Shown here one piece after another: positions 37,101 through 45,471 of a stretch of DNA of 64,000 bases (position 1 is the first letter of the stretch; each line of letters starts with the position of its first letter). The translations under genes and the position numbers were made by a program. The notes beneath the pieces are model-generated. The model had not been told where the DNA came from. It did no database searches and was given only the letters and a program-made list of their open reading frames with translations. Source of the stretch: Bradyrhizobiaceae bacterium (lineage in GTDB: Bacteria > Pseudomonadota > Alphaproteobacteria > Rhizobiales > Xanthobacteraceae); the NCBI GenBank assembly GCA_003963435.1, contig RXJC01000003.1, forward strand, positions 62,001 to 126,000, read 5' to 3'.

Positions 37101-37336
37101 TGCTCCCGATCATGTGGAGCACGGGGACGGGGTCCGAGATCATGCAACGGATTGCGGTGCCGATGATCGGAGGCATGATCTCATCGACCTTGTTGACGCT
37201 GATCGTCATCCCGGCCATTTTTGGCCTAGTCCGGGGTGTTGGATTACCTGATGAAGATCGCGACCAGAAGCCGGGACGTCCGTCGGTCAGCAAGCCAACT
37301 GCCCGTATTCGCCTTGTTCCCGAGCCAGCCGAATGA
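34142..37336 (+). CDS. cusA: CusA/CzcA-type heavy-metal RND pump
   Basis: About 1064 residues, inner membrane proton-driven exporter. The helix-4 motif GAMVDAAIVMIENAHKHLE matches the Cu(I)/Ag(I) type. Methionines expected to bind Cu(I) appear in APTEMFETV and RIDMLSTGI; the third position reads YGLMV, so it is shifted by one compared with E. coli as I recall it. The stop-start ATGA with cusB shows coupling. The outer-membrane partner is not adjacent; a cusC-like gene is at 49247-50689. Confidence 0.93.
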   Translation: MISRVIAWSARNLLLVLFGTGFAAAAGLYALIHLPLDAIPDLSDTQVIVYTEYPGQAPQVVEDQVTYPLTTAMLTVPKSKVVRGFSFFGVSFVYVIFEDGTDIYWARSRVLEFLNSAASRLPVGVAPTIGPDATGVGWVYQYAVISKEMNLAETRTLQDWNLKFALAKAEGVAEVASVGGFVKQYNVVLDPQRMRDRGISMQKIREAIRASNTDVGGRTVELSEFEYVIRGKGYLKSIDDLGNIVLKTSNGTPVLLRDVARVELGPDERRGITELNGENEVASGIVLQRFGVNALNVIENVKKRFSEIATSLPKSVEIVPVYDRSNLIYAAIDTLKHTLLEESIVVAVVCVLFLLHVRSALVAILMLPVGVLMAFGAMKLLGLGSNIMSLGGIAIAIGAMVDAAIVMIENAHKHLERAEPDQSRISILIDAASEVGPALFFSLLIITVSFMPIFTLESQEGRLFSPLAFTKTFAMAAAALLSVTLVPALMVIFVRGKIVPEHKNFINRFLIWIYRPIIKGVLRAKILVILLAVAVLAATLWPARQLGTEFMPALNEGTLLYMPTTLPGISVTKAAELMQMQDRIIRSFPEVASVYGKAGRASTATDPAPTEMFETVVNLKPKEEWRPGMTIDSLIAAMDKALQFPGVSNAWTMPIKARIDMLSTGIRTPIGVKVMGTDLAEIDRLAKQIEPVLKAVPGTSSAYAERSLGGYYLEINPDRVALSRYGLMVQDVQDTIASALGGQAVTTTVEGRQRFTVNLRYPRDLRDNPKAIANDILVPMPAGGAVPLGEVATVDTKRGPTSIRTENGQLSTYIYVDIRDRDIGGYVADAQQAVAASVQFPPGYYVVWSGQYEYLQRAAARLKIVVPVTLTIIFLLLYLNFRSLTETAIVMLSLPFALVGGLWMMWWLSFNLSVAVVVGFIALAGVAAETGVVMLIYLNHALTEMKIKREFEGRALTRNDLYAAIMEGAVERVRPKMMTVVAIMAGLLPIMWSTGTGSEIMQRIAVPMIGGMISSTLLTLIVIPAIFGLVRGVGLPDEDRDQKPGRPSVSKPTARIRLVPEPAE

Positions 37337-37468
37337 GGCCATCCGTAATGGACACTACAAGTTTGCCGCCTGAACTTGAGGGGCTCTCGAAAGACATGGC
37401 AGCGACATCATCATCCCCCGAGCCTGCTCGCTCGTGTCTCTCAACCTATCAGCTGCGGTGGTGAATCC

Positions 37469-38671
37469 GTGCACGATGGCGTTCATGAAGCCGGCGCAAG
37501 CCAGTCCGCGCTGAGAGGATGGACGCGGGTGAGGGCGGCTTTCGTCACCAGCCAGCGGGACCTGCGGCTGGACTTATTCCGGGGCTTCGCAAACTGGGCG
37601 ATCTTCCTCGGGCACATCCCGGATGCCGTCCTTTCCTGGTTTACGACGCGCAACTACGGCTTCAGCGATGGTGCGGATCTGTTTGTGTTCATTTCGGGCT
37701 ACACCGCCACGCTCGTTTTCGGGCGGATGATGCTGGAGCGTGGATTCCTGATTGGTGCCACGCGCCTGATGCGCCGGGTCTGGCAGCTCTATGTAGCGCA
37801 TTTGCTCATCTTCCTGGTCTATACCGTTGCGGTGCACTATCTGGCGCACAATTTTGACGTGCCGCACCTGATGGACCAGTTCAATGTCCGCAATTTGATG
37901 GACCATCCGGTGGAGACGCTGGGTGAGGGCCTGATCCTGAAGTTCAAGCCCCTCAATCTCGACGTGCTGCCGCTCTACATCGTTTTGATGGCGTCGTTTC
38001 CACCCATTCTGTGGCTGATGCTGCGCTTCCGGAACGGCGTGCTGATCGGCTCAGTGTTGCTTTACCTCGCGGCGCGCCACTTCCAGTGGAACTTGCCGTC
38101 CTATCCCGCCGGTGTTTGGTACTTCAACCCGTTTACCTGGCAGCTCGTCTTTTTTCTGGGCGGCTGGCTTGCTGTGGGCGGGGCGCAGACCGTGCAGTTT
38201 CTGGTGAGGTCGCGCGCTGCGCTCGCGGTCAGCATGAGCTTTTTGATCTTCGGTCTTCTGATGACGCTGGCTCAGCCGATCCCTCTGCTGCGAGAGCTCT
38301 TCCCGGACGCACTGTTCGAACTGTTCACGCCGAATGACAAGACGAATCTGGCGCCCTATCGCGTTCTGCATCTGTTGAGCCTTGCGCTCGTCGTCGTCCA
38401 TTTCCTGCCTTCGCACGCGCGAGTGTTAACATCGCCGGTGCTGCGGCCCTTGATCAAGTGTGGTCAGCAATCGCTTGAGGTCTTTTGCGTTGGTGTATTC
38501 CTCTCCTTTTTGGCGCATGTCGTCCTTGAGTTGACCTCTGATGGCATGATTGCTCAGCTCATCGTGGGGGTCGCTGGGCTTTGGATACTAACCACTATCG
38601 CGTACTATAGGTCCTGGTCGAAGCGCGTCGACAAGTCCGCGCATCACGAAGCGCGCGCCACGAAGGGATAG
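37469..38671 (+). CDS. opgC: OpgC-family glucan-modifying membrane protein
   Basis: About 400 residues with about ten membrane helices. It begins SQRDLRLDLFRGFANWAIFLGHIP and has NYGFSDGADLFVFISGYTATL, both typical of OpgC/acyltransferase-3-like proteins that add substituents to osmoregulated periplasmic glucans; in Bradyrhizobium OpgC adds phosphocholine to cyclic glucans. The start is uncertain: GTG 37469 is used, the frame is open to 37376. A beta-glucan synthase-like gene is near at 41011. Confidence 0.88.
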   Translation: MHDGVHEAGASQSALRGWTRVRAAFVTSQRDLRLDLFRGFANWAIFLGHIPDAVLSWFTTRNYGFSDGADLFVFISGYTATLVFGRMMLERGFLIGATRLMRRVWQLYVAHLLIFLVYTVAVHYLAHNFDVPHLMDQFNVRNLMDHPVETLGEGLILKFKPLNLDVLPLYIVLMASFPPILWLMLRFRNGVLIGSVLLYLAARHFQWNLPSYPAGVWYFNPFTWQLVFFLGGWLAVGGAQTVQFLVRSRAALAVSMSFLIFGLLMTLAQPIPLLRELFPDALFELFTPNDKTNLAPYRVLHLLSLALVVVHFLPSHARVLTSPVLRPLIKCGQQSLEVFCVGVFLSFLAHVVLELTSDGMIAQLIVGVAGLWILTTIAYYRSWSKRVDKSAHHEARATKG

Positions 38672-38790
38672 AATGGCATGAAGACGCTCAGAGGCACAGA
38701 GCTTGGAGCGAAGAAGGCGGCGCTTGCTCTCGCTGATGGCGTTGAAGAATTCTACACGAGGCGACGTTCTCGAACACCGAGGGAACGATC

Positions 38791-39564
38791 GTGAGGTTCG
38801 CGCCTCTCTATGTCGGGCTGATCGCGGCCGGAGTTTTTGCGGCAGGGCTTATCAGCATCCCACTATATCGAAGTGGTTCGATGGTGACGGCCAATTTTGC
38901 GGGCGCTGTTCAGCCGCTGCCACTCTCTGCCAAGCATGAGTTTATCGGCGGAAGATGCGAAGCATGCCATACCCCGTTGCGCGGCATCGAGGCGGCCTCC
39001 TGCATCTCATGTCATGCGACCGCAGCGGGCGATTTAGGCAAGCAGTCGACCGCCTTCCACGCTTCTGCACAGCAATGTCGCGACTGCCACCCCGAACATA
39101 AGGGTACGGGCCGACTGATCACGATGGATCATTCCGCGCTGTTAAAAATAGCCGCTCGCTCGCCGGCTGGCCAGCCGCAACATCTCTCCATCTCCCGAGA
39201 GATGGTCGACGACCTCAAGGGCGTTTTGGGAATTCCTGCTTCGCAGTCAGAGCAGAGAACCGGCCTCGATTGTATGAACTGCCACAGCAATCGGGATCCG
39301 CACCGCGAATTATTCGGAAAGGACTGCGCGGCGTGCCACGAAACTACCGCGTGGCAGGTCGCGGGCTACGTTCATCCGTCTGTGACATCGAAGGACTGCG
39401 CCCAATGCCATCAGGCTCCGCCCAGCCACTACATGGAGCACTTCGTAATGATGGACCGCATGATCACCGGTCAAGAGCATGCTGAAGTCAACCAGTGTCA
39501 TCTTTGTCACCGAACCGACTCGTTTAATGACATCAAAGATATCGGATGGCTGAAGCATCACTAG
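38791..39564 (+). CDS. Second heptaheme cytochrome c (orphan)
   Basis: About 257 residues, GTG start. One N-terminal helix, then seven CXXCH motifs: CEACH, CISCH, CRDCH, CMNCH, CAACH, CAQCH and CHLCH. It lines up along its length with the protein at 5790-6560, including the block CAQCHQAPPSH and HSALL/DHAAL regions. No flavoprotein or b-type gene is near; it lies between opgC and an IS1380 relic. A good terminator follows at 39566. Source of electrons unknown. Confidence 0.85.
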   Translation: MRFAPLYVGLIAAGVFAAGLISIPLYRSGSMVTANFAGAVQPLPLSAKHEFIGGRCEACHTPLRGIEAASCISCHATAAGDLGKQSTAFHASAQQCRDCHPEHKGTGRLITMDHSALLKIAARSPAGQPQHLSISREMVDDLKGVLGIPASQSEQRTGLDCMNCHSNRDPHRELFGKDCAACHETTAWQVAGYVHPSVTSKDCAQCHQAPPSHYMEHFVMMDRMITGQEHAEVNQCHLCHRTDSFNDIKDIGWLKHH

Positions 39565-39565
39565 T

Positions 39566-39610
39566 CCGCAAAGATGGCTATGACGGATAGCATCTTTGCG
39601 GTCTTTCTTG
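39566..39610 (+). terminator. Rho-independent terminator after the cytochrome gene
   Basis: Stem CCGCAAAGATG / CATCTTTGCGG with a 14-base loop, followed by TCTTTCTT. It begins two bases after the stop at 39564. Confidence 0.8.
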
Positions 39611-39879
39611 CAGAGCGAATGATGCAGAAGCGCAATGTGTCGCAGCGCAAGATGCTGGGCCAAGCCTGATTGACTGGCATCCCGAGTGTTGCATGGTTAA
39701 TGCGAGCGAGATTGCGAAGGCATATCGGCGTTTTTCCTGAACGGTTTGCTTACAGAAGCCGGAGCATCGGCATGCTCCTTGCCGGCGAGACAGAGCAGGC
39801 CGGCGAAAGTCCTAACCTCGCCTGGCCCGGCTCTCAAAGGGAGCATTCACGATGAGATTCACGCCAAAAAGCGAAAGAG

Positions 39880-40440
39880 GACGCCGAAAAGCGGCGAATC
39901 CATATCTTGAGCAGTCCCCTCGGCACCGTCTTGTAGCTGGAACGGCTATTCTCGCGCTGGATAGGAAGAGGCTCGCCCATGATGCAGCGGGGATCGAGGC
40001 GCTGCCCGTGCGCTGTTCCTGGAAGCGCACACGCGACCGCCGGCGCAGGATCATCCTCGATTTCGACGCCACCGACGGCCCGCCGTACGGGCATCAGGAG
40101 GGACGCTTCTTCCATGGCTGTTCCGATTGCTGCGTTATCGACCGCTCTGCGTGTTCTGCAGTCGGCATCTGTTGGCAGCCAAGCTGCGCTCCTCGGACAT
40201 CGACCCAGTGCGGGCAGCATCGCTTTGCGCGCGAGGGATGGCGCGGTGCGAGCAGAACCGTGTGGAGTACCTGTTCGGGCTTGCCGCAACAGTACGCGAG
40301 AAGGATTGCGCGACGCGTCGCGCCCTCGAAGGTCGAGAGGCCCATCTGGAGACGGCGAGCCAGTGGAACCGCGCCTTTTCCGGCTCGAAAGTGCTGATGG
40401 CTGCGGACTCCTGCCAGATTTCCATCCCCAACTATGACAA
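39880..40440 (+). pseudogene. IS1380-family transposase relic
   Basis: One frame gives AHDAAGIEAL, then IILDFDATDGPPYGHQEGRFFHG; the next frame continues RPLCVFCSRHLLAAKLRSSDID and, further on, RCEQNRVEYLFGLA. These are blocks of IS1380-type DDE transposases (LDxDATDDPxHGHQEGRFFHGYYD...). There are at least two frame changes and no intact ends, so it cannot move. It separates the heptaheme cytochrome from the glucan gene. Confidence 0.8.
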
Positions 40441-41010
40441 GCTGAGGCAGAACCTCGGCTGGATGATCCGACACCACTCGGGGCGAGATCCTGGACCGCC
40501 AGCTTTTCGCCAAGGGAACCGGGAGCCGCCGCCTCACGGATGGCAAGCCGGTCCGCGATCAATACGGCCGCGACCGGATCAGGGAGCTGCATCTGCAATC
40601 CCACGGGAGTCTTCACAACGGCGAAGTCGCAGCCATCCCGCCATCATCCCGGCGTTTGTTCCAGCCGGTTTCGACCGTTGCCCATGAAGCTTGCGCCCCA
40701 CACGCATCATCCCAGGTCATCACGATGATCCTGCGGAAAGGAGCATTGTATCTGCGACGGAGCGGCGCGGCAGATTGTCGTGCTCATGATCAGCAGGCCG
40801 ATACCGGTGTGGGCCGGCGGCATTATGTCGCTGCCATTAAATGCGGGTTCTGTCGTGTAGAGTGCGCCCCGACATTTCTTCGCATTCTCTAAGTGGGAAG
40901 GGCCTAGCCGACGGCAATGGGCGATAACAATGGTCAATCGTGGGTTGATCCGGATCAACTATGTCCGGAACGTCGCCGGTAAGGTGCGCCACCTTCTAGG
41001 GCATCTCAAT
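40441..41010. other. Unassigned stretch after the IS1380 relic
   Basis: About 570 bases. One plus frame (about 40487-40690) is open and reads GEILDRQLFAKGTG... without stop, but no family was recognised. The last part holds a perfect FixK-type palindrome at 40945-40958. Confidence 0.35.
40945..40958. promoter_or_regulatory. Perfect FixK/FNR-type box before the glucan gene
   Basis: TTGATCCGGATCAA, a perfect TTGAT-N4-ATCAA palindrome, about 59 bases before ATG 41011. It falls inside the longer open frame starting at 40930 and therefore argues for the shorter start. Confidence 0.65.
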
Positions 41011-42738
41011 ATGCTGTTTGAGAACCGAACTGATGCCTGGCGGCTGCCCGCGACCGCACTCCCGAAATACGGTGGGCGGCGTGCCGACTCGCACACTGAA
41101 GAAGCCTGGCGCATCAGTTCTGTAAGGAGGCCCCCGTTTTTTCTTCGCGCGCCGCTGACGCTTCTCCTGATATCCCTCGGCGTTGTCGCCGCGGTGTGGT
41201 GGTGGCTGGGCACACCCGTCAGCTTGGTGCGCGCACCGATCGATCCGAACAACAAGCTACAATGCATATCGTACGCGCCCTTCCGCAGCCGTCAGACGTC
41301 ATTGTCGCCAGCGACGCAAGTGTCGCGCGAACAGATCGCGGAAGATCTCGTCCAGCTTGCGAAAATATCCGACTGCATCCGCACCTATGCGACCGATCTC
41401 GGTCTCGATCAAATTCCCGAACTTGCGGCCAAGGCCGGCCTCAAGGTCATTCAGGGCATTTTTCTTGATAAGGACCGGCAGAAGAATGCGACGCAGATCG
41501 CAACGGCGATACGCCTCTCCAAACAGTTTCCGGGAACCATCATCGCGCTCGTGGTCGGCAACGAGACCTTGTTGCGTCATGACATCACCGCGTCCGATCT
41601 CGCCGCTACGATCCGCTCGGTCAAGGCGCAGGTTGCCGTTCCCGTCACCTATGCCGACGTCTGGGAGTTCTGGCTGAGCAACCGCGAACTTTACGACGCG
41701 GTCGATTTCGTCACGGTTCATATCCTGCCGTACTGGGAAAATGTGCCGATCCGGGCCGAATTTGCTGCCGCGCACGTCGATACCATCCGCCGGCGGATCG
41801 CGTCGGCTTTTCCGGGCAAGGAAATCCTGATCGGAGAAATTGGCTGGCCAAGCGAGGGGCGGATGCGCGAGTCAGCGCTGCCCTCGCGCGTCAATCAGGC
41901 TCGTGTGGTCTCCGAGGTCCTCGATCTCGCTCGGCGCGAGAATTTCCGAGTCAACCCGTTCGAGGCCTACGATGAATCGTGGAAGCGAGACATCGAGGGC
42001 ACGGTCGGCGGCTCCTGGGGCCTGTTCGATTCCGTGCAGCGCACGCTGAAATATCCGCCCGGCATTCCGATCAGCAATTTTCCGCTCTGGAAGCTGCAAA
42101 TGTACAGCGGAATGGCGCTGGCAGTCCTCGTATTCGGCGCGGCCTGGCTGACCTTGCGCCGCAAGCCGGGGGAGCCCCGGCTCATCTCATGGCTTGCGGT
42201 CGGACTATCGGCAAGCACAGCCGGAATCCTGTTTGGGGTGGCCGCCCAGAAGATGTTCGATGAAAGTTACGGAGCGGGAGGCTGGCTTCTGTGGGGCTCG
42301 CTTCTGGCCGCGGCAACTGCTTCGCCGGTTTTTGGCGCCAACGCCCTTATGTCGGGTCGCCCGTCGCCGAGTTTTCTGGACGTGCTGGGTCCGAGGGGCT
42401 ACCGGACTGAATCGCTGCTGGCGATCATGCACGGATTGGTCTTGATCGTAATCGTCGTGATCGGCACGGCGACCGCACTCGGCCTCGTGTTTGATCCACG
42501 ATTCATTGACTTTCCTTTCGCGGCGCTGACCATGGCGGCGGTGCCTTTTGCGGCTATGACGGCGCTCAATCCCCCGAGGAAAGGAAACCGCCCTTTGGCG
42601 GAATCGATTTTTGCCGGCGTTTTTCTTGGAGCGGCGATCTACATAGGGTTCAACGAGGGGCCGGCCAATTGGCAATCGTTGTGGACTTGCGCTGCGTATG
42701 TACTGCTGGCTGTTACACTGTGGCGCGCGCGTGCCTGA
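41011..42738 (+). CDS. GH17-like beta-(1-6)-glucan synthase-type membrane protein
   Basis: About 575 residues. After one helix (APLTLLLISLGVVAAVWWWL) comes a GH17-like domain: CISYAPFR, VVGNETLLR, VTYADVWEFW and the catalytic Glu region LIGEIGWPSEG. The C-terminal third has about seven membrane helices. This layout is that of proteins annotated as beta-(1-6)-glucan synthases in Bradyrhizobium (NdvC context). The start was set by the FixK box upstream; the frame is open to 40930. Probably works with OpgC on periplasmic glucans. Confidence 0.85.
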   Translation: MLFENRTDAWRLPATALPKYGGRRADSHTEEAWRISSVRRPPFFLRAPLTLLLISLGVVAAVWWWLGTPVSLVRAPIDPNNKLQCISYAPFRSRQTSLSPATQVSREQIAEDLVQLAKISDCIRTYATDLGLDQIPELAAKAGLKVIQGIFLDKDRQKNATQIATAIRLSKQFPGTIIALVVGNETLLRHDITASDLAATIRSVKAQVAVPVTYADVWEFWLSNRELYDAVDFVTVHILPYWENVPIRAEFAAAHVDTIRRRIASAFPGKEILIGEIGWPSEGRMRESALPSRVNQARVVSEVLDLARRENFRVNPFEAYDESWKRDIEGTVGGSWGLFDSVQRTLKYPPGIPISNFPLWKLQMYSGMALAVLVFGAAWLTLRRKPGEPRLISWLAVGLSASTAGILFGVAAQKMFDESYGAGGWLLWGSLLAAATASPVFGANALMSGRPSPSFLDVLGPRGYRTESLLAIMHGLVLIVIVVIGTATALGLVFDPRFIDFPFAALTMAAVPFAAMTALNPPRKGNRPLAESIFAGVFLGAAIYIGFNEGPANWQSLWTCAAYVLLAVTLWRARA

Positions 42739-43116
42739 GAATGGCGAGAGTCCTGTAGCTTCATGGCACATCATCCAACGGCAGCACTACTTGCGTTCGG
42801 TGCTTTGGTGTGGCGAGCACCCACTCGCGGTGTGTTGCGCAAGTATGCTGCTATCGTTCTCAGGTCAGGCCATTCTTGCGAATGGCCTGGAACAATCTCT
42901 TAACGCAAGCGCTGGTGACACTGGGCGGTATCGTGACTATGACAGGGTCGCGCCCAGGCTCGCGCACCTAAATCGGTCCCGCGGGAGCCCTGCTCCCCGT
43001 TTGATGCCGTGCCATTCACTCCCGTAAACGCGCCAAACTCTAGGCCCAGCCGCCACGGGGTAGCGGGACTGCGACGGATAAAGGCGCTGAGCGCCTGCAG
43101 CTGCTTTGTTTCAGCC
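42739..43116. other. Gene-free stretch with a perfect hairpin
   Basis: About 380 bases. A perfect ten-base stem with loop TTGC (CAGGCCATTC / GAATGGCCTG) is at 42866-42889, 128 bases after the glucan gene stop; no U-run follows. Otherwise nothing was seen. Confidence 0.4.
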
Positions 43117-43377
43117 TTACTTCGCACCCGTGTGATGCGGGACATCCGAATTTGGCCCCCCACTGTAATGATGGCTTCCGCCAGCACCTTTCTTCTTACC
43201 GGAAGACATGCCCATGTCCTTCTTTCCCATGTGATGGGGGACCTCGGTCTTCGGGCCACCGGAATAATGGTGGCCATTCTTCTCGGTATCGGGAGTCGTT
43301 TGCGTGCTCTGGGCAAGAGCAGACCCCGCGGCGAGGGCGGCGACGGCAGCGATGGCGAGCATCTTTGTCAAGTTCAT
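43117..43377 (-). CDS. Small secreted His-rich repeat protein
   Basis: 86 residues. Signal peptide (MLAIAAVAALAAGSALAQ) then two copies of HHYSGGPxxxVPHHxGxK, joined by a Lys/Met/Gly stretch (KKDMGMSSGKKKGAGGS). The paired His residues suggest Cu, Ni or Zn binding in the periplasm. AGGAGAAGGAAATC precedes the ATG. A FixK-type box is about 79 bases upstream (43450-43463). No family name known to me. Confidence 0.75.
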   Translation of the reverse strand: MNLTKMLAIAAVAALAAGSALAQSTQTTPDTEKNGHHYSGGPKTEVPHHMGKKDMGMSSGKKKGAGGSHHYSGGPNSDVPHHTGAK

Positions 43378-43449
43378 GATTTCCTTCTCCTGGCAACGAC
43401 AATTGCGACCTTAGGTCTAAAGATAAAAGCAAAATCGAACCTCTGCCAG

Positions 43450-43463
43450 TTGATTCATGTCAA
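43450..43463. promoter_or_regulatory. FixK/FNR-type box
   Basis: TTGATTCATGTCAA, TTGA-N6-TCAA. Centre about 79 bases before the His-rich protein ATG (minus strand) and about 197 before ATG 43654 (plus strand). Confidence 0.55.
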
Positions 43464-43653
43464 AAGCGCATTCTGTTAGCACCCTCTGTGCTGCCTGAAA
43501 TTTCAGCAAAATGCGCCGCATGCTTGCGGGGAGCCGGTTGCGAGACCTCCTACCAAGGTGTGTTATGAGAAGAAGCATGGGGTTGATTTGGCGCAAATCT
43601 CGGCAGGCAAAACCGGTCGATTGTTGAGTGTCGAACAGCTTTCGAGGCGACCC

Positions 43654-45471
43654 ATGCCAACTGCTCCCGCCGCAAACCCAACAGTCGATCAGGTCGTTCC
43701 GACGACGACGGTGCAAGCCGCTCGCCTGCAAGCAATTTCGGAGCCTCAACAACCGGCATATTTGCAAAGACCGGATTTTGGCGCCCCGCAGGGCGCAGGC
43801 GAGCCTAGCGTATCCACCGCATTCGCGTATGGACGCGATTTGTGGGAGCGAACCATCCTGTTCTGGGACGCGCTCCGGCAACGTGCTGACAACATGATTG
43901 CTCATGAGCGAGCCGGCAAACCGCCGTTGCTCAATTTCGACTACGAAATCTTGTTGGACGCGCGTCAGTTTGAACGGCCCGTCAACTACGCGTTGGCAGC
44001 GATAAGAAAATATGGAGACAAATGCGTCGACGACTGTCTCGATCCAGCAAAGCCGCCGGTTGTGATCGTCGACCCACGCGCCGGGCATGGTCCAGGCATC
44101 GGGGGCTTCAAACGCGACTCGGAAGTCGGGATCGCCATGCACGAGGGGCATCCCGTCTACTTCGTGTTGTTCTATCCCGATCCGGCCCCGGGCCAGACCA
44201 TTGCCGACGTACTGCATGCGCTTCGCCGGTTCGTCGTGGAGGTATCGAGGAGGCACGATGGAACGCCTCCGATCCTCTATGGCAACTGTCAGGCCGGATG
44301 GGCAATCGCCATCCTGGCGGCGGATTGCGAGGGGCTCGCCGGACCAGCCGTCTTGAACGGCTCGCCCTTGTCTTATTGGAGTGGTGAACCGGGCATCAAC
44401 CCGGCTCGCGTGTCCGGCGGATTGTTGGGCGGGGCATGGCTCACGCACCTGACCGCCGATCTCGGCAACGGCCGGTTCGATGGAGCATGGCTCGTGCAGA
44501 ATTTCGAGAACCTGAAGCCCGAGGCGGTTTGGGACAAGTATGCCAATCTCCTTGCTCACGTCGATGAGGAGCGCGACCGCTTTCTTGAATTCGAGCGGTG
44601 GTGGAACGGCTTCTATTTTCTCAGCCGAGAAGAGATGCTCGCCATTGTCCAAAATCTCTTCATCGGCAATAAGTTCGAACAAGGCCTGTTGCGGGTGTGC
44701 GAATGCTGCTTTGCCGATCTGCGCCGCGTCCGTAATCCGATGGTCATTTTTGCCTCGCAGGGCGACAACATCACCCCACCCCACCAGGCGCTTGGGTGGA
44801 TCCCGACGGTCTACGGCAGCACCGAAGACTTGAAGCGCGCCGGCCAGCGGATCGTGTATCTCATCAATCCTCACGTCGGGCATCTCGGGATTTTTGTCTC
44901 TGCCAGCGTTGCGCGTCTCGAACACCGCGCGATTCTCGAGCACCTTGATCGAATCTCCGCGCTTGCGCCCGGTCTCTATGAGATGAGGATCGACAATCCG
45001 ACCGGCAATCCCGATTGCAAACGCGAAGCCTATACCATCCACTTCGAGGAGCGGCGCGTTGAGGAGTTGCACTTTCCGGAGAACCGAGCTGCGTTTCGGC
45101 GCGTGGCCGAGGTTTCGTCGCGGCTGGATGAACTCTACTCAGCAACCCTCGGAAATTGGGTGAGAGCCACCTCGACGCCCTTGTCTGCCCTGCTGCTCGA
45201 ATGGTTCCACCCGATGCGAACCAGCCGGTTGATGTTCGCTACCGCTTTCAATCCATTGTCGTCGATCTTGATGCCGCTCGCGTCGTCCATTCGACAGGAC
45301 CGGCATGTTGCCCCTGATACGAACCCCTACAAGGCTGCAGAGCTCAAGGCTTTCGACACGATAGGCGGCGCCATTACCGAAGCGCGACGGCAGCGCGATA
45401 CGACTTATGAGCGATGGTTCGAGTTGCTCTACGGCCGGTTACCGGGGCCAAATGATGTGCTATCGAGGTGA
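43654..45471 (+). CDS. DUF3141-type alpha/beta-hydrolase-like protein
   Basis: About 605 residues. It resembles PHA-synthase-like hydrolases of the DUF3141 family: YALAAIRKYG, VVIVDPRAGHGPGIGGFKRDSEVG, the nucleophile-elbow-like ILYGNCQAGWAIAILAA and NPHVGHLGIFVS. The elbow has Cys (GNCQAG) instead of Ser. The start is uncertain (ATG 43654 chosen; open to 43558). Cytosolic by sequence. Reaction unknown in the family; neighbours do not help. Confidence 0.8.
   Translation: MPTAPAANPTVDQVVPTTTVQAARLQAISEPQQPAYLQRPDFGAPQGAGEPSVSTAFAYGRDLWERTILFWDALRQRADNMIAHERAGKPPLLNFDYEILLDARQFERPVNYALAAIRKYGDKCVDDCLDPAKPPVVIVDPRAGHGPGIGGFKRDSEVGIAMHEGHPVYFVLFYPDPAPGQTIADVLHALRRFVVEVSRRHDGTPPILYGNCQAGWAIAILAADCEGLAGPAVLNGSPLSYWSGEPGINPARVSGGLLGGAWLTHLTADLGNGRFDGAWLVQNFENLKPEAVWDKYANLLAHVDEERDRFLEFERWWNGFYFLSREEMLAIVQNLFIGNKFEQGLLRVCECCFADLRRVRNPMVIFASQGDNITPPHQALGWIPTVYGSTEDLKRAGQRIVYLINPHVGHLGIFVSASVARLEHRAILEHLDRISALAPGLYEMRIDNPTGNPDCKREAYTIHFEERRVEELHFPENRAAFRRVAEVSSRLDELYSATLGNWVRATSTPLSALLLEWFHPMRTSRLMFATAFNPLSSILMPLASSIRQDRHVAPDTNPYKAAELKAFDTIGGAITEARRQRDTTYERWFELLYGRLPGPNDVLSR

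Noticed and set aside
39834..40616. 260-codon minus frame over the IS1380 relic
   Set aside because: The plus strand explains the DNA as transposase remains; this frame is a shadow.
43417..45072. 551-codon open frame opposite DUF3141
   Set aside because: Antisense to a gene with family blocks; no signal, no motif, no start site.
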